Shown here piece by piece: positions 43,784 through 55,795 of a DNA stretch of 64,000 nt. The position numbers and the translations under genes were made by a program. The notes beneath the pieces were generated by a model. That model was not told where the DNA came from. It saw only the letters and a list, made by a program, of their open reading frames with translations, and did no database searches. The stretch spans positions 682,001 to 746,000 of the forward strand of contig JAEBUN010000024.1 of NCBI GenBank assembly GCA_023014365.1. Direction: 5' to 3'. Source of the stretch: Lepiota brunneoincarnata (lineage: Eukaryota > Basidiomycota > Agaricomycetes > Agaricales > Agaricaceae). Position 1 is the stretch's first letter. The number at the start of each line of letters is the position of its first letter.

Positions 43784-44614
43784 TCAGTCATGCACCCTTG
43801 CATCGACAGCCGCCTTGCCACCCATTTCTCGAAGCTCTCCCTTCTCGCGCACTTCGGCATTATTCCCCAACTTGCCCATAACCTATGCTCACAATCAGAT
43901 TCCCTCACATTCTCTCCGCGACAACCGCAGTAAGCCTACCTTTTGTGTTTTCCCAATCATCTTGTCGCTAAACCCTACCTTTCCAGTAGGAACATCGTCC
44001 CTCCCACGCCCGCCTAACGCATAAAATGAGCTCAAAGTAAAACAAGATACATGCCAATCCTCACCTTCTTCATCCAACGGTCTCTCAGAGTACATTGTCT
44101 CTGGTCCCCTTGCACTCGTCGTATTCTGCATCCCAGCATACTCGCTCCCTTTCACACCCTCCTCAAACCCTACCCGCGCAGGCGCTGGTTGTCCACTCAG
44201 ATGCTGCATAGAACCAGGCATGGGTGTATTGTTGCCGTGCTCCCCTAGTGAGCCCTGTGACTCCTGTCCAAACCGGTTACGCTCTTCAGACCTAGGGAGG
44301 CTCTGACCACTCTCCCCCATCTTGTTCTCGGACCCTATTCCCATTTGTCCCATCGTCTGCGGTTGGTCTTGCGCAGAGGCGGGCGTAGCCATCGTGCCCC
44401 CCGTCTCCCCTAACGTGTCCTGGCCATACCGGTTGGGTTGGAGCCCTGGTAGACGCTGGCTCATATTCTCCATGTTGTCCGGGCTATAGTCGACCGTGGG
44501 TGCACCTCCCTTGGTGCCAGGGAGCGGCTCAGAGGAGTCGTGCACGTGGTGCTGAGGCCGAGTGTTGTCGGTAGTAGTCGTATTGTTGGGATTAAAGTCG
44601 TATGTGTTGGACAT
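43784..44614 (-). CDS. Small hydrophilic stress-type protein, CsbD-like C-terminus
   Basis: Three exons: 44,614-44,065, 44,013-43,940 and 43,882-43,784, giving 240 residues. Both introns (51 and 57 nt) have GT..AG ends and keep the frame. The first 180 residues are Gln/Asn/Gly-rich and disordered. The C-terminal block (SDKMIGKTQKVMGKLGNN, then EVREKGELREMGGKAA) resembles the conserved end of small fungal CsbD-like proteins. No membrane segment or signal peptide. The gene is intact, unlike its neighbours, and points the same way as the F-box gene, ending about 150 bp upstream of it. Function is unproven; a stress role is family inference. Confidence 0.75.
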
Positions 44615-44650
44615 GGTTGTAAATGCTTTGACCTTTCCCGGAGAAGGGCA

Positions 44651-44660
44651 CTTTATATAG
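44651..44660 (-). promoter_or_regulatory. TATA box of the 43,784-44,614 gene
   Basis: The minus strand reads CTATATAAAG about 40 bases before the ATG, implying a very short leader. Confidence 0.5.
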
Positions 44661-44662
44661 AG

Positions 44663-45072
44663 ATAAAACGAGTGACGTCAGAAGAAATGTACTCCTCCTG
44701 GCGCCCCACACCATGGTGTTGAAGGATACACTTGACTCCCCATAATGACGCACTGGAGCCATGACGTTGATAGAACTGCAGACAAGAAACGAAAGAATGA
44801 TTTCGCCGGCACAACTCGCTGTCGTCACTGTAATGGACTTGGCCCCCAACTCGTCGCTTCATCTCGGTCAGCGTGTCGGATTTGCTTCAACTTCGCCGGA
44901 ATAAGAATGGTGCGCATGACCACAATCGCTCAGCCACTTCCCCAATCGTTCCGGGATCACCTGAGTAATCAATGTCGTTGAGAGTACAGGTGAGTAGTGA
45001 CAAGGGCCCACTTAAAAGCGGGATAAACTTGACATTTTGCTTTTTAAAAAAAAAAGCTAACGTTTGAGAGCA
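44663..45072. other. Intergenic stretch
   Basis: No gene is supported. The plus frames at 44,745-44,981 have no recognisable domain. An A-tract (AAAAAAAAAA) lies at about 45,046-45,056. Confidence 0.35.
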
Positions 45073-45535
45073 TCAGGTGCGCGTCGTAGCTCTTCTCAAA
45101 CTGATATGAGAGGTTCGCTCCAGCAACAACGTCCATACATTCGGTTTCAGAAGGTAACTAGATTCCCCGTTCGGGATTTGGGGTGCGCATCTTGTGTTGG
45201 TTCCCTCACACGCAGCGTCTGATCCGATGAGAACATTCTCGTCAAGCTCCAACGCCTCCAACAACAGTTTTACGCTGGGCTCGCGTCGTCTCTGCTCCTC
45301 GGCCCTTGCTCTTTCTTGCGCTATTTTCTTGAGGGTGTGAGTAAGGGCATAGCAAATAAGGCGATATGGGGAAAATGTAAGGTCCGATATCAGATGTGCA
45401 GCAGTGCCTGGCTCCACTTGTTTTGTCAGGTTTACAAATCTACAACTGAGGGACTTGGCGCTCGTAAATCTCAGTAAATACTCGTGTTTGACACTGAATG
45501 GCCGGTGACAGGTCGTTGCCTACCGCGTCAAGTGC
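45073..45535 (-). CDS. Unrecognised ORF, possible gene fragment
   Basis: The frame ending at 45,073 is open upstream to about 45,535, some 155 codons. The last 114 follow the ATG at 45,417. It contains a charged helical segment (KKIAQERARAEEQRRREPS) and an acidic leucine-rich stretch (VKLLLEALELDENVLIG). I do not recognise it. Its upstream part overlaps a diverged copy of the dispersed duplication family. It may be the 3' end of a degraded gene. Confidence 0.35.
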
Positions 45536-45800
45536 CTTTGCGTCCATTGGACCTACCAGGAGGGTGAACTCTTCGGTCTCATGACACGCACCGCCAATAC
45601 CACCACCGCCCCCCCCCAAGCCACCGTCCCTCATGGGGTTGAGCGGATCCAATAGTATGTGTTATGCGCAGACGTGATCCGATCCCCCAACCCAATCCCC
45701 AGCCTCATTGGCTTCCACTTCAATAGTTTCCGGAGCATCTCTCATTTGGCAGACCACTGCGCAAACTCAAATCCCGAGTAAAGGATGACGCGCATACATG
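45440..45800. repeat. Diverged copy of the duplication family (copy E)
   Basis: The series CCGCGTCAAGTGC, CCCAGCCTCATTGGCTTCCACTT, CTGCGCAAACTC and GCATACATG corresponds in order to 1935-2150 of copy A and to copies B-D. Many differences and extra bases are present. Confidence 0.6.
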
Positions 45801-46370
45801 CCCGATCTCACTACCACGCTCAATAACCACACACCCGCGTATCCTATCCTTGGCGGCTATCTACACCACCAACACTCTCGAGATGCCATTGTTTCTCTCT
45901 CTCACCACCCACAACCCCGATTTTTCCCGTTCTTCAACTTCGCGTGTATACCTTGGAACAACCAGGATTTTTTCCAAAACCCACCTGCGCATACCCTGCT
46001 TCTTTCTTTCCTTCCCTCACTCCCTTTCTGGTGGACTTGGCACAAGTGTAGTCAAAGGGGCTGCATGGTCCTGGTGATCCGGCCATGCTTCCTCCCTGGC
46101 CGCCTCACACCTGGGGTCCATGAGGCTTTCCCCAGGCTCCTCCCCCTCTCACAGCCTACCCAGTATCGAGCTCCATCATTCTACATCACTTACAACAATC
46201 CAGAATCTAATATTTATTTTATCTGGATCCTCGGAGCGCGAGACCAACTTTACCAGAACCCAAGCCGTTTTTGTAGACAGGTTGCGGTACACTCCTATTT
46301 ATATATTCGTCGGCCTCTTTCCAAATATTTGGCTCACGATGGCAGGAAATAGCTTGTAATGAATAGCGTG
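45801..46370. repeat. Dispersed repeat 2, copy 2
   Basis: The part 46,130-46,350 is the inverted counterpart of 6290-6520. A plus frame of 184 codons (45,798-46,352) is open but is not conserved in the other copy. No gene is called. Confidence 0.6.
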
Positions 46371-46439
46371 GACTCGGAGAATGCACACGAACCAGGTATC
46401 AAGATCCAATTAGTGTGGCTTACAAGGGTTTCTTTCAAT

Positions 46440-47700
46440 CGCTCGAAGCATTCAATTAGGATGTGCATAATGGACTCGTATGGGGTGAGGGCGATGCACC
46501 GTCGGTACAGCGTGGTAACGAAGATGAAGGAATGAGAGGGGCGGGAAATATGTGAAAATGAGCGATGTACATATGTACAGTCCGGTAACAGAGTACCTAA
46601 TAATGTGTTCTGTTATGTCCCTTTCGGGTGTGGCGGTTACTGGCAGCCATGGTTTCATCCGGATATTAACAAGAAGGAAATGTAGGGTTGTTGTTGGGTA
46701 TGGTAGTGATTTCGAACGTGTCTGTGTACATCGCCCTCTGCTCAGCTTGAGAGTTTGCACAGGTTCACATGGATGATATATCGCGAACACCAAAGTGGAA
46801 ACCGATGAGGCCGAGACCGGGAATTAGGCCAGAAAGAGAGGGCGTTCCGGACCGGAAATTTGGGGCATATGACATGAGATCAAGGGGCCCGCTCTCCTGA
46901 ACACACACTCGATGCGATAGGAAAAGCGCTTGTCTGTCTTGACATGGTCAACAAGATGGGTGGACAAGTAATTGGGGCCTGTTGCCTTTGGACTATCTCT
47001 ACTCTTCGTATAGCTAGGCAGTGCCCCAACACGGGCAGCGCTGGGGATAAGAAAAAAAAAAGGATGCGTAATTTTATTTTTTTTTGCCGGCAGGTGCGGA
47101 CTCTCCTGTGCTGCTTTCACTCCTTTTGCCAGCAGGTGTGGACCCTCCTGTCCTTCTTTTTTTTTTTTGGCTGGCGGGTGTGGACCCTCCTGGGCTGCTT
47201 TTGTTTTTGTCGCCGGCAGGTGTGGACCCTCCTGGGTTGCTTTCGTTTTTTTTGCCGGCGGATGTGGACTCCCCCGTGCTGCTTTCATCTTTGCCTGTGG
47301 CATCAGGCGTTCCATTCTGTCTGGCATCCAGCTTTTGTTTGAGCCGCGCTCTGATGCCGTCTGACGAGGTATGTGTCTGTGTCATCATATCAATCATCGT
47401 GAACAACTGAAAATGTGAGATTGTTCGGCACTTCTCCATTCTTCTTCTTGGGCTTGAGCTGGCGTCTAATCAGTACACAAATATACGTACATAGGGAAGG
47501 TTCGATCACACGCTGTGGTATGTTTGCGCCCCGGTTTAAATAATCCCCCGTGGCATTTTATTGACTTGCTAGGAGTAGAGTGGTGCTGGTGACAGAAGCG
47601 AAGAGAGTGAAAGAGTGTGGTGGGTTTTTTATTCAGCGTGTGGTGTCAGAACACCTCGAGGATTGTGACGCTTATATAGGGAGCCAAGCAGATTGCAATT
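46440..47700. repeat. Segmental duplication family, copy D (inverted)
   Basis: In reverse orientation it matches copy A from about 1250 (47,690) to 2200 (46,700). It includes the block with CTCTCACTCTCTTCGCTTC and the block CTCATCGGTTTCCACTTTGG. It differs by an expanded 42-bp array at 47,087-47,296. Long minus frames (46,824-47,327 and 47,074-47,439) overlap in different frames, so coding is unresolved. Confidence 0.75.
47087..47296. repeat. Five-unit, 42-bp minisatellite
   Basis: Five units start with CCGGCAGGTGTGGACCCTCC or close variants, then a T-rich half. Each unit is 42 bp, so both overlapping minus frames stay open with 14-residue repeats (for example GGSTPAGDKNKSSP). Copies A, B and C of the family have only one such unit (about 1708, 5160 and 40,276). 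Confidence 0.85.
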
Positions 47701-47847
47701 TGATCATTAAACCCAGAGATTGCCCTCGTGAAGTCGTGTATGTATTACAATTTGATTAAGAGTGGGCAGTGATGGAGGCCCCATATAGCACATGGCCAGG
47801 GTTTTAGGAGTGGAAGGATCGCCGGCCCAAGGAAATTGTAGGACGTT

Positions 47848-48347
47848 TTAGAGCCCCTGCATTCGAAACACTGATCGAGTTGAAATTGTGTAGGAGATTA
47901 CAGATTGTGGCGTCACTAATGGTCTGCGAATTTCAGATTGTTTTTCGAAATGCCCTTGCCGAGTGTGCCGTCGCCCAAAAAGGTTGATAGGACTCCAGAT
48001 CTTGAAGCCACCCCTTTGGGAAACTTCTAAACTTGATTTGGAACTCGAGAGGTCACCTGTTTCTGGGTAAAATATTCCCCAACCGACACTCACGAAAGCA
48101 CGTTGGGGCGCATATGGTTCTCAGGTGCGTGTTGAATACCAGCGGGGGATCTTAAGCGAAGGGTCCTCCTGACGGGATGACCAAACTTCCGTTCTTGTTC
48201 TGTTTCGTCCTTGCCCCGTTGTGTAGAGGATGTCGTTCTCACCGTACGGTGTATGGGGTAAAAGACATCAGATGAAGAAGGCACCCCAACGTCGATCACT
48301 AGTGGGTTCAGCAGCACTTTGAACGACTCAATGGCATCGCGGTCCAT
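47848..48347 (-). CDS. Unrecognised small two-exon gene candidate
   Basis: Exon 1 48,347-48,140 and exon 2 48,056-47,848, joined through an 83-nt GT..AG intron that preserves the frame, give 138 residues. It starts MDRDAIESFKVLLNPLVIDV; the second half is basic and Ser-rich. No domain is recognised, and no TM segment or signal. Support is only the intron fit and continuous frame. It could be a fragment of a larger gene. Confidence 0.35.
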
Positions 48348-48499
48348 GGTCAGATCTGCTCAGCCGGGGTGTTCATGACCCCTCTTAGAGGATCCGATAA
48401 TATTTAGGTGCAATGTCCTCCCATTCGGTTTCCTCCATACTCGCTCATCCCTCTCCCCCCCCGCCTTGAGAAGAGACCAGGATGCGGCCGGGGGTGTAG

Positions 48500-48660
48500 T
48501 ACTTGCCTGTGTCACCAACAGTGTATCATAGGTAGTATTAGTGTGCTGATGGCGGATCGTTCGACTGGGCTTTGTCGGTACAAGTGGAGGGGGAGTAAAC
48601 AGTGGAGTAGGAGTGGGCAGCCTGTGTCTATGTATAGTGCGGCCTTTCGGCGCCGCGTGA
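48500..48660 (+). pseudogene. F-box/LRR gene, 3' remnant upstream of NLR A
   Basis: On plus, the words CCAACAGTGTATCATAGG, GTGGAGTAGGAGTGGGCAGCC and ATGTATAGTGCGGCCTTTC correspond to the Gly-rich C-terminal end of the F-box gene (minus 41,400-41,560). The remnant ends about 70 bp before the NLR start codon. Confidence 0.75.
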
Positions 48661-48731
48661 AAAGTGTGGGAAGGCTCATTGGAAGATCTGTTAGCAGTCC
48701 AGAGTGATAGTGCTTTCCAAGGACTGAAACG

Positions 48732-51700
48732 ATGACCCCCACCCCACCCACCAATTTACAAGCCTCACCATCCACCAAGATTGTTCATGGGCTACCCACC
48801 ATCGCTGGCCCTGTTACACTCACAAATACCATCAATCCGCCTGTAACAAGCCCCCTCTCCACCACTATTAAATTGGTGGAAACAGTAGCAAACATCGCAA
48901 AAGAGGCCAGCCTGCTGTTAAACGATGTACCGTATGTGAAGGCATTGTCGGGTAATTCTGCTTCAAATCATCAGGATCAGAGAAGTGTGCAAACTTGCTA
49001 GGAAACTACAGGTCATCTTATCTGATTGCACTGCAGGAAATCCAACTCGAGAGGGATCGGTCTCAGGAACTTGTGGATAAGATATTACATAGGTCAAGGG
49101 GCATCCTTGATGGCCTGCTCAAAGTTGCTCGATCCCCAAACAGGGACCAGCTGAAGGACACGGAGGAGAAGTTGCAGGAGTATAATCGGTGCAACATCTG
49201 ATCTCTTCAATCTTGTGTGCGCGTTCGCTCATCGGTCATTTAGTCTCCTTCAAGAAATTCTTGGTACACTCAAGACGAAGCCTTCAAAGGGCCTGCGGGC
49301 CAAATTCGATCAATACATAAATCGGAATTCGAGGATTGAGATTCTTGCAAAGTACGACCGTCTCGTCGATAACTTCAACACGGATTTTGTTGTACGTCCA
49401 GAGTCCGTATTTGTATTCCCTACGCTCATTCTGGCCCCATAGACCGCTCTTTTACTCAGGCTCGTCAATCCACCTCAAACCGCTCTGGCGCCTCCAGGCC
49501 CTCCCAGGTACAACAACCCCATCCTATCTTAATATAACCAGAGTCTTGACAATTGCCTCCTCTATTTAGTGCCCCTCTTCAAACCCATTCCACATCCTGA
49601 CCACATGATCGGGAGAGACGACGTGAAGTCCAAGGTCATTGAAATACTTCCTCACTCACAGGCTTCCGCGGGTCGCGATTCTGGGAGCAGGCGGGATGGG
49701 GAAAACGACGCTTGCTCTCACCGTACTACATGATCGCGCGGTGATCGAGCGATACCCCTCACGGCACTTCGTCTCTTGCGAGGCGGTTACATCTCTATCT
49801 GATTTGGTCTGGGAAATTGCCAATGCCTTACGCATCCCATTTACCAAGCGCAACGAAGATCTGATCGACACTATTCTTTCTTCGTTTCGCGAAGGCAGTA
49901 TTCTATGCTTGGACAACTTTGAAACTATTTGGGAAGACGAGGCAGTCCGACGGGACGTGGAGGACTTCTTATCTCACCTTGATCACCTAACCGGATGCGC
50001 CATCATTACCACCATGCGAGGCACACAGCGCCCATCCAGAGTATCCTGGTCAAAACCGCTCATCCCGCCCTTGGAAAAACTGCACGACGTTGACTCGAAA
50101 TCGATATTTGAGGAGTCTAATATGCCAGTGGACGAGTTCACCGAAAATTTACTCCACGCTGCCAACGGGGTACCTCTCGCCATCAAACTCATCATCGCTC
50201 AATTGCAGGAAGGGATCGAGCAGCCAAAATCACTGTGGGCGCGGTGGGAGCGGACACAGACGATCGCCATCGGGACGGGTAGCAAACACCGCTTATCCAA
50301 TCTTGATGCCTCCATTCACCTGTCCGTGCACAGTCCACGTATGCGGGCAGACCCCAGCACGATCCTGATTTTCGCCATGCTGTCGACCCTTCCCAGACTG
50401 GATTCCCGCATCGGCAGGAGGCCATTGATGATCTGCAAAAGCACCTACCAGGAACTGCCCGTCTTCAGGATATACTGGTGACGCTCCAACGGGTTTCACT
50501 GGTCTATGTTGATGGGACAGGAGAGCAGCCCAGATATCGAATGCTTGTACCAATCCGGGAATTTGGGGTGAAGCTAGAGAAAGAGCACCCCTTCAATGGC
50601 TGCCTAACCACCTTCTACGCCGAGATGATGAATCGTTTCGCTGATTATAAGGAACCCGTCGGCCACGGTATAATTACCGCCAGAGCTTCTCAATATACAC
50701 TCAGTCTTGATGAAGGGATTTAACAAGGACGGAGTGGATGGGGGGGTTGTGGATGCTTCTATCAATTATACCCTCTGGTCGTTGTATACCGGCAATCCCA
50801 ACCGAGAGCTCATAGACCTGGCCAAACAGAAGTCAGTCGGGTCATTGAGCTCACAAGCACGATGTATTTCAGCATTGGCACAAGTATTCGTGCGGCAGGA
50901 TAGGCTAGATGAAGCGGAGGCGTCATTCAAGGGAGCCATCGAGCTTTGTCACCAGTTGCATGACATGGGCGGTGAGGCCTTTAATATCCAAAATCTGGGA
51001 GAACTGTACTTGCGACGGGATAAACTAGACGAGGCCGAGTCATCTTTGGAGAAAGCCATCGAGGTTCATCGCCAGTCGCATGACATCGTTGGTGAGGCCA
51101 ACGACATTCAGAAGCTGGGGGAAGTGTATTTGCGGCAGTATAAGCTAGATGAGGCCGAGTCATCATTCAAGAAGGCTATGGAGCTTCATCGCCAGTTGCA
51201 TGACACGTCTGGGGAGGCTGACGATGCTCAAAGTCTGGGAATGCTGTATTCACGACGAGATAAGCTAGACGAAGCCGAATCATCGCTCAAGAGAGCCACG
51301 GAGCTTCATCACCAGCTGCACGATATGCTTGGTGAGGCCTACGACGATCAAATTCTGGGGGACCTGTATTTGCGACGGAATGAGCTCGAAGAAGCTGAGT
51401 CGTCTTTCAAGAAATCCATCGATATTTATCGCCAATTGCATTCCGCACTTGGTGAGGCCAACGGTATGAGAAGACTGGGAGCACTGTATTTACGACAGGA
51501 TAAGCTAGATGGAGCCGAGGCATCAGCTCAAGAAAGCTACCCAGCTTCACCGACAGTCGGGTGATCCGCTTGGCGAGGCCAATGACATCTGCGGTCTAGG
51601 GGATGTGTATTTGCAACGGAACAAGCTGGACGATGCCGAGTCGTCAGTTCAAGGAAGCCATCAGACTTCATCGTCAGTCGTATTCTGTGCTTGGTGAGGC

Positions 51701-52122
51701 CAACGATGTCAGGGGTCTGGGGAAAGTGTACTTGCAACGAGACAAGCTGGGCGAAGCCGAGTCATCTTTCAAGAAAGCAGCCGAGCTTCATCGCCAATCA
51801 CATGATGTGTTTGGTGAGGCTGATGATGTCCAGGGTCTAGGGAATGTGTGTTTACGACGGGACAAACTGGACGACGCCGAGGTGTTTCTCAAGAAAGCAG
51901 TTGAGCTCCATCACCAGTCGCACGACATGCTTGGCGAGGCCGGTGACATCCAAGGGCTGGGGAAAGTGTATTTGCGGTGGCACAAACTAGACTGAAGCTG
52001 AGCAGTATATAAACCAAGCTCTTCTTCTTCACCGCCAATGCCAGTCATCTGTTGACGAAGCTGCAGATTTGCATTTGCTTGACGAAGTTCGGAGGTGCAA
52101 GGAGGTGCCACCAACGACATAG
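48732..52122 (+). pseudogene. NLR A: helical adaptor, STAND NTPase, TPR array (frameshifted)
   Basis: Likely exons: 48,732-48,984, 49,037-49,188, 49,244-49,391, 49,443-49,509 and 49,570 onward, all with GT..AG introns of 51-60 nt that align with NLR B. Exons 1-3 encode a helical N-terminus (TIKLVETVANIAKEASLLL) like the MLKL/HeLo-type adaptor domains of fungal NLRs. The NTPase shows Walker A GAGGMGKTTLAL (49,682), Walker B GSILCLDNFETIWE (49,890), TTMRGTQRP (50,010) and NGVPLAIKLI (50,165), close to nSTAND1. TPR units of 40 residues run from about 50,870 to 52,010. Frame breaks occur near 48,954, 49,648, 50,396, 50,674, 51,526, 51,647 and 51,993; six of seven are one-base insertions. It is a pseudogene unless these are assembly errors. 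Confidence 0.85.
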
Positions 52123-52639
52123 TCACTCTCCACTTTCTAGTGCTGTATACGCCATCAGATATATTTCATCCCTATAGGCCCGGGTTTGTTGTTGGCACCC
52201 GGATGTGTATAATAATATTGGAGGAAAAACTGTTTCGTTCTTTTTTCTTTTCTTTGTTACCAGGTTACCTCTCAGAGACACGAATGTAGTACCAACAAAT
52301 GATGTAATAACAAGTCAGCGGGGAGCAAAATAGTGAACAGGACAAATATGACATTGAAAATGCGGCGAGAACCTTAGCAGCAAACGCACAGTGGTAGCCA
52401 CTTGAGGGCGAATTGTATGACGGTATTATAAGCACTAAAGTTGTGCAAGTGTATCCCGGATCTGGCAGTGGGTTTTCTAATGCCCTTTCAAGCTCTGCGC
52501 GGACAGAGGAGGGAAGGAAGCAATAATGATGGAAGAGGCCGCTTAGAGATCCCGATCCTGAGCCTCATTGTCTCGATCTAATCGCTCGAAAATACAAACA
52601 GAGGGAAAGTGTGCACCTTTGCAGTGATGGTGATGGATT
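52123..52639. other. Spacer after NLR A
   Basis: No gene, RNA or repeat partner is recognised. Confidence 0.4.
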
Positions 52640-53130
52640 GGGCTGCACTTTCTCCACCTTGGACGAGCCGTGAGACCTTGGGAGGTTCGCCGTGAAAGCT
52701 GCGAGTTCTCTTTTAGTCCTTGGAAACCTTACATTTGAGAACCTGACAGCCCAAATTATTCAACAACTAGAGTATTATCGTTTATCGTTCTTGTCATATG
52801 CAGGTGCTATGTGGATAGCACTCGCCATATTCATCTGCAGAGCCTTGCAATCAACTGAAGGGTCCAAGTTGGACGCGTTCCATTTGATGGAGGTAGAGGT
52901 GACAACGCGTTACCACTCATGCCTAGCTCATATGGCTATCATGATAGTGGTTTAGTGGGTAACTGTGCCTGGGGTACAGCCTGGGAAGTCTTGTGGCCAA
53001 GACAAACAGTTGAGGCTCGACGCCTGGTGCCAGAGGCGGAAGAGGGAGTTGAAAACGGGCCGGGATAAGTGGAGCAATAGGCTACTTGACGGTTGAGAGT
53101 AGTGATGAGAGTAGCGGGGGCAGCGTTTGA
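52640..53130 (+). pseudogene. F-box/LRR gene remnant (middle part)
   Basis: The plus frame TFENLTAQIIQQLEYYR...ALAIFICRALQ...KLDAFHLMEVEV (52,730-52,910) matches the F-box gene segment FFENLTAPAIRHLKYRR...LAMFIRRALQ...ELDAFYLTEADV. It is followed by GTAWEV (52,965) and the acidic region up to about 53,130. Frames are broken. It lies on the same strand between NLR A and NLR B. Confidence 0.75.
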
Positions 53131-55384
53131 GGAAGAAGATATTGAGGGCAGGCGCTGATACATGAGGGTCACCAAACACCAGCACCTCCGGGACGGTGAC
53201 CAAAGCACGCGCCGGAACTGAAGTTTGTCATTGTCGGGACCGGATTGGGCGAGTCGGACCTTGGCAAGGGAAGGAGGAGAGATAGATTATTCCTTCTAAG
53301 CGTCCCACCAAAACATCTGAAACTACGGTGGGGGAGCACCTCAACTTGGTGGGTGAAGCTCGAAGGACCGCCCGATGTGTATCACGAGGAATAGGAACCG
53401 CATCACGTCATGGGGACCAGGTCAGGTTGACTCCAGGCATGCTGAAAGGACGGCTATGATTAGGCGCATTTGGAGTGTAGGGTTGGCGTTCTCAAGCCCC
53501 TGAACGGTAAAGGCTACGTTGTAACCCGAGAGCATTTGAGAGCTCCGAGAGTAATTCTTGGACATGAGTTGTACTTCTCACAGTCATAGACCCTGGGTTA
53601 TCCTGTCCTTAGTCATTGGACATTGCACCAGGCCAAGGAGACTTGAGACGGCTTCCAGGGGGGCACTGATTGTGCGGAGTGTGCGCCAATATTTTCTGTA
53701 TTACAAATACATCCTTAGATCGATGCAGTAACCGCTACATCCCGAATGGCGGGAGTAATATTGAGAATGGTACATATGGACAGTGGGTAAATTGGTGGGG
53801 TTAGCTCGGTGGGTGGACAAAGTCCTTGTCGTAGAGGATAGTAGGGACCAATGAATGGGGAAGGGCGGTAATACGGATAGTGCTTAGGCATAACCCACCC
53901 ACAACACAGAAAAAAGTGTAATCGGCCGGATGTTATAGCTTATCATAATGACAACGTCGTCGCACGCAGCCAGCCCTGTGGCATATTTTGATTATGGGGG
54001 GGCTGCAGTGGGCACTTGTAATGCGCTAAGTAAGTCACGGCAAACTTGGTGAGAACCTGTGGATAGCATGGACTAGGATTCGAAGGAACATATGGTGACA
54101 GCCCGGACTTGGCAATAGTCTATAAACAGGTGTCCTCCAAACACCCGGACCCGGTGACAAAATCACCATGCGAAAATGCACATCGGCGCGTTTGGACCGC
54201 AGGGACAAGATGTTGAGCGATGTCGGATGTTAGAGCTTCAACCTAAAGGCGCCTGATCCCGAGGGACAGCAACATGCTATTAGTGCTGGTAGTTGGCGCT
54301 AATTGGCGCAGTACACCTAGGGCAAGGAACGCGCATGGTTCACTACTACAGAGGACATCCGTCATCCCACTGAACCGGTTCCCACCCCCATGCCCGCCTG
54401 AGGAGGGAGAGACGGCCTGAAAACAGTGTCTGCACCGCTTATTGCGCACGATCTGTAGACTCGTCTCGGGTGCTCTATTCTCTTCTCCCCTCATGTACAT
54501 TCACAGATGACGAGGGTGTTGAACACGGGTGACTGCCTTGACGGGGGGAAATTAAGGTGATTTGAAGTGTGTGATTAAGAAAATGATCGCAAACCTCCGA
54601 TTTGGAGGGGTACTGCATGCAGGGGTACGTGTAGGGTAGGAAAGCGAGGAGAGAGGAGGGTGGCCAAGGTGGTGATGGTAGCGGTGAGGAATGCGAGTGC
54701 AGTAGTGCGGGATGAGGAAAAGGAGGAAAATGAGTAGTAGTAGAACAAGAATGGGAAGGCGGTGTGTGCAGAGAGGACGCCCTGTAGTCTAGAAGACGAG
54801 CATCACGAAGAACAGCTTACACTAGTCAAGTGTCCGAGAGCAGTGTGTCAGATGCGAGCCTGCAACAATGAGGTGGTGGCGGGGGTGCCTGGGGGCTAGG
54901 GCTGTGAGAAAATACTAGGTGTTACAACCGACAATTTCATTTCCACTGACTTCATGTTCTCCAAACTCTCTGCACTACTCTTGCCCTCATCGTTCACTGG
55001 AAAGTCCATGTATCCACTTCTGCTCCCTATCCACAGCGCCCATTGGTCCGGTAGCTGTCCTTTCACTCATAGCAGACTCTGCCCGAGAGGATCGGGAGAA
55101 CGGGTGCGATGGCAGTGAGAGGAAAGCTTTGTGAGCTGGTTTTTGAGGTTGTCCTCGGGTATATCCTTGAATTTGCTCGGTCTTTCCTGATGGTGACGGG
55201 ATATACTGCTGAGAGTCAACTGTTGAGGAACGAACAAACAAACAAAGCCAGCCCAATCTGAAGGTTTAGCCAGGGAGCTTGACCAGTTCACGGGCGGCAC
55301 CAGCTTGAATACGGCTCGTTCACGTTTGGGTTAAGCAGCCGAGGAGTGCTAAGGAAGAGGAGCAGAAGGATGGGGCGCAGGCTG
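53131..55384. other. Long spacer interrupting the second plus-strand module
   Basis: About 2.25 kb separates the middle and the C-terminal F-box remnants, so an insertion inside the F-box copy is plausible, though I cannot find its ends. Open frames at 54,243-54,500 (minus), 54,919-55,134 (plus) and 54,987-55,256 (minus) show no domain. No RNA gene or repeat partner is seen. Confidence 0.35.
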
Positions 55385-55520
55385 GGTTAAGATAATAAAC
55401 AGGAGGCTGGGGTGCGGCCGGAAGTGCATTACCCACCTCTGCCACCGACAGCGTATTATAAGTGGTATCCGCCGGATAATGAGTTGCCTAGTTTGTCGGA
55501 GACAGATGGTCCCCCATGGT
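55385..55520 (+). pseudogene. F-box/LRR gene, 3' remnant upstream of NLR B
   Basis: TGCCACCGACAGCGTATTAT and GAGTTGCCTAGTTTG correspond to the segment before the Gly-rich tail of the F-box gene. It ends about 280 bp before the NLR B start. Confidence 0.65.
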
Positions 55521-55795
55521 CTGTTAGCATAGTCACGCCGCTTTCCATCAGGTGCAATTAACCTGATCCCTTGTTGTGGCTTTGATGGATGATGAGCGGA
55601 ATCCTAGCAAGTCGCAGAGCTCAGACCGCCATCCGGCCCATTCTGGACAGTACAACTTTACAAGGGACAATATTAGCCATCGACTGGGCGCTGCATGTCA
55701 AAGGGTGTGAAAAGGCTCGTGTGAAGATCCATGATACAGCAATAGCTCGCCTAAAGACTGCCCTAACTCGCTCTATCAACCCACAAGGTTCAGTG

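Noticed and set aside
45798..46352. 184-codon plus ORF
   Set aside because: It lies in dispersed repeat 2 and the frame is not kept in the copy at 6290-6520.
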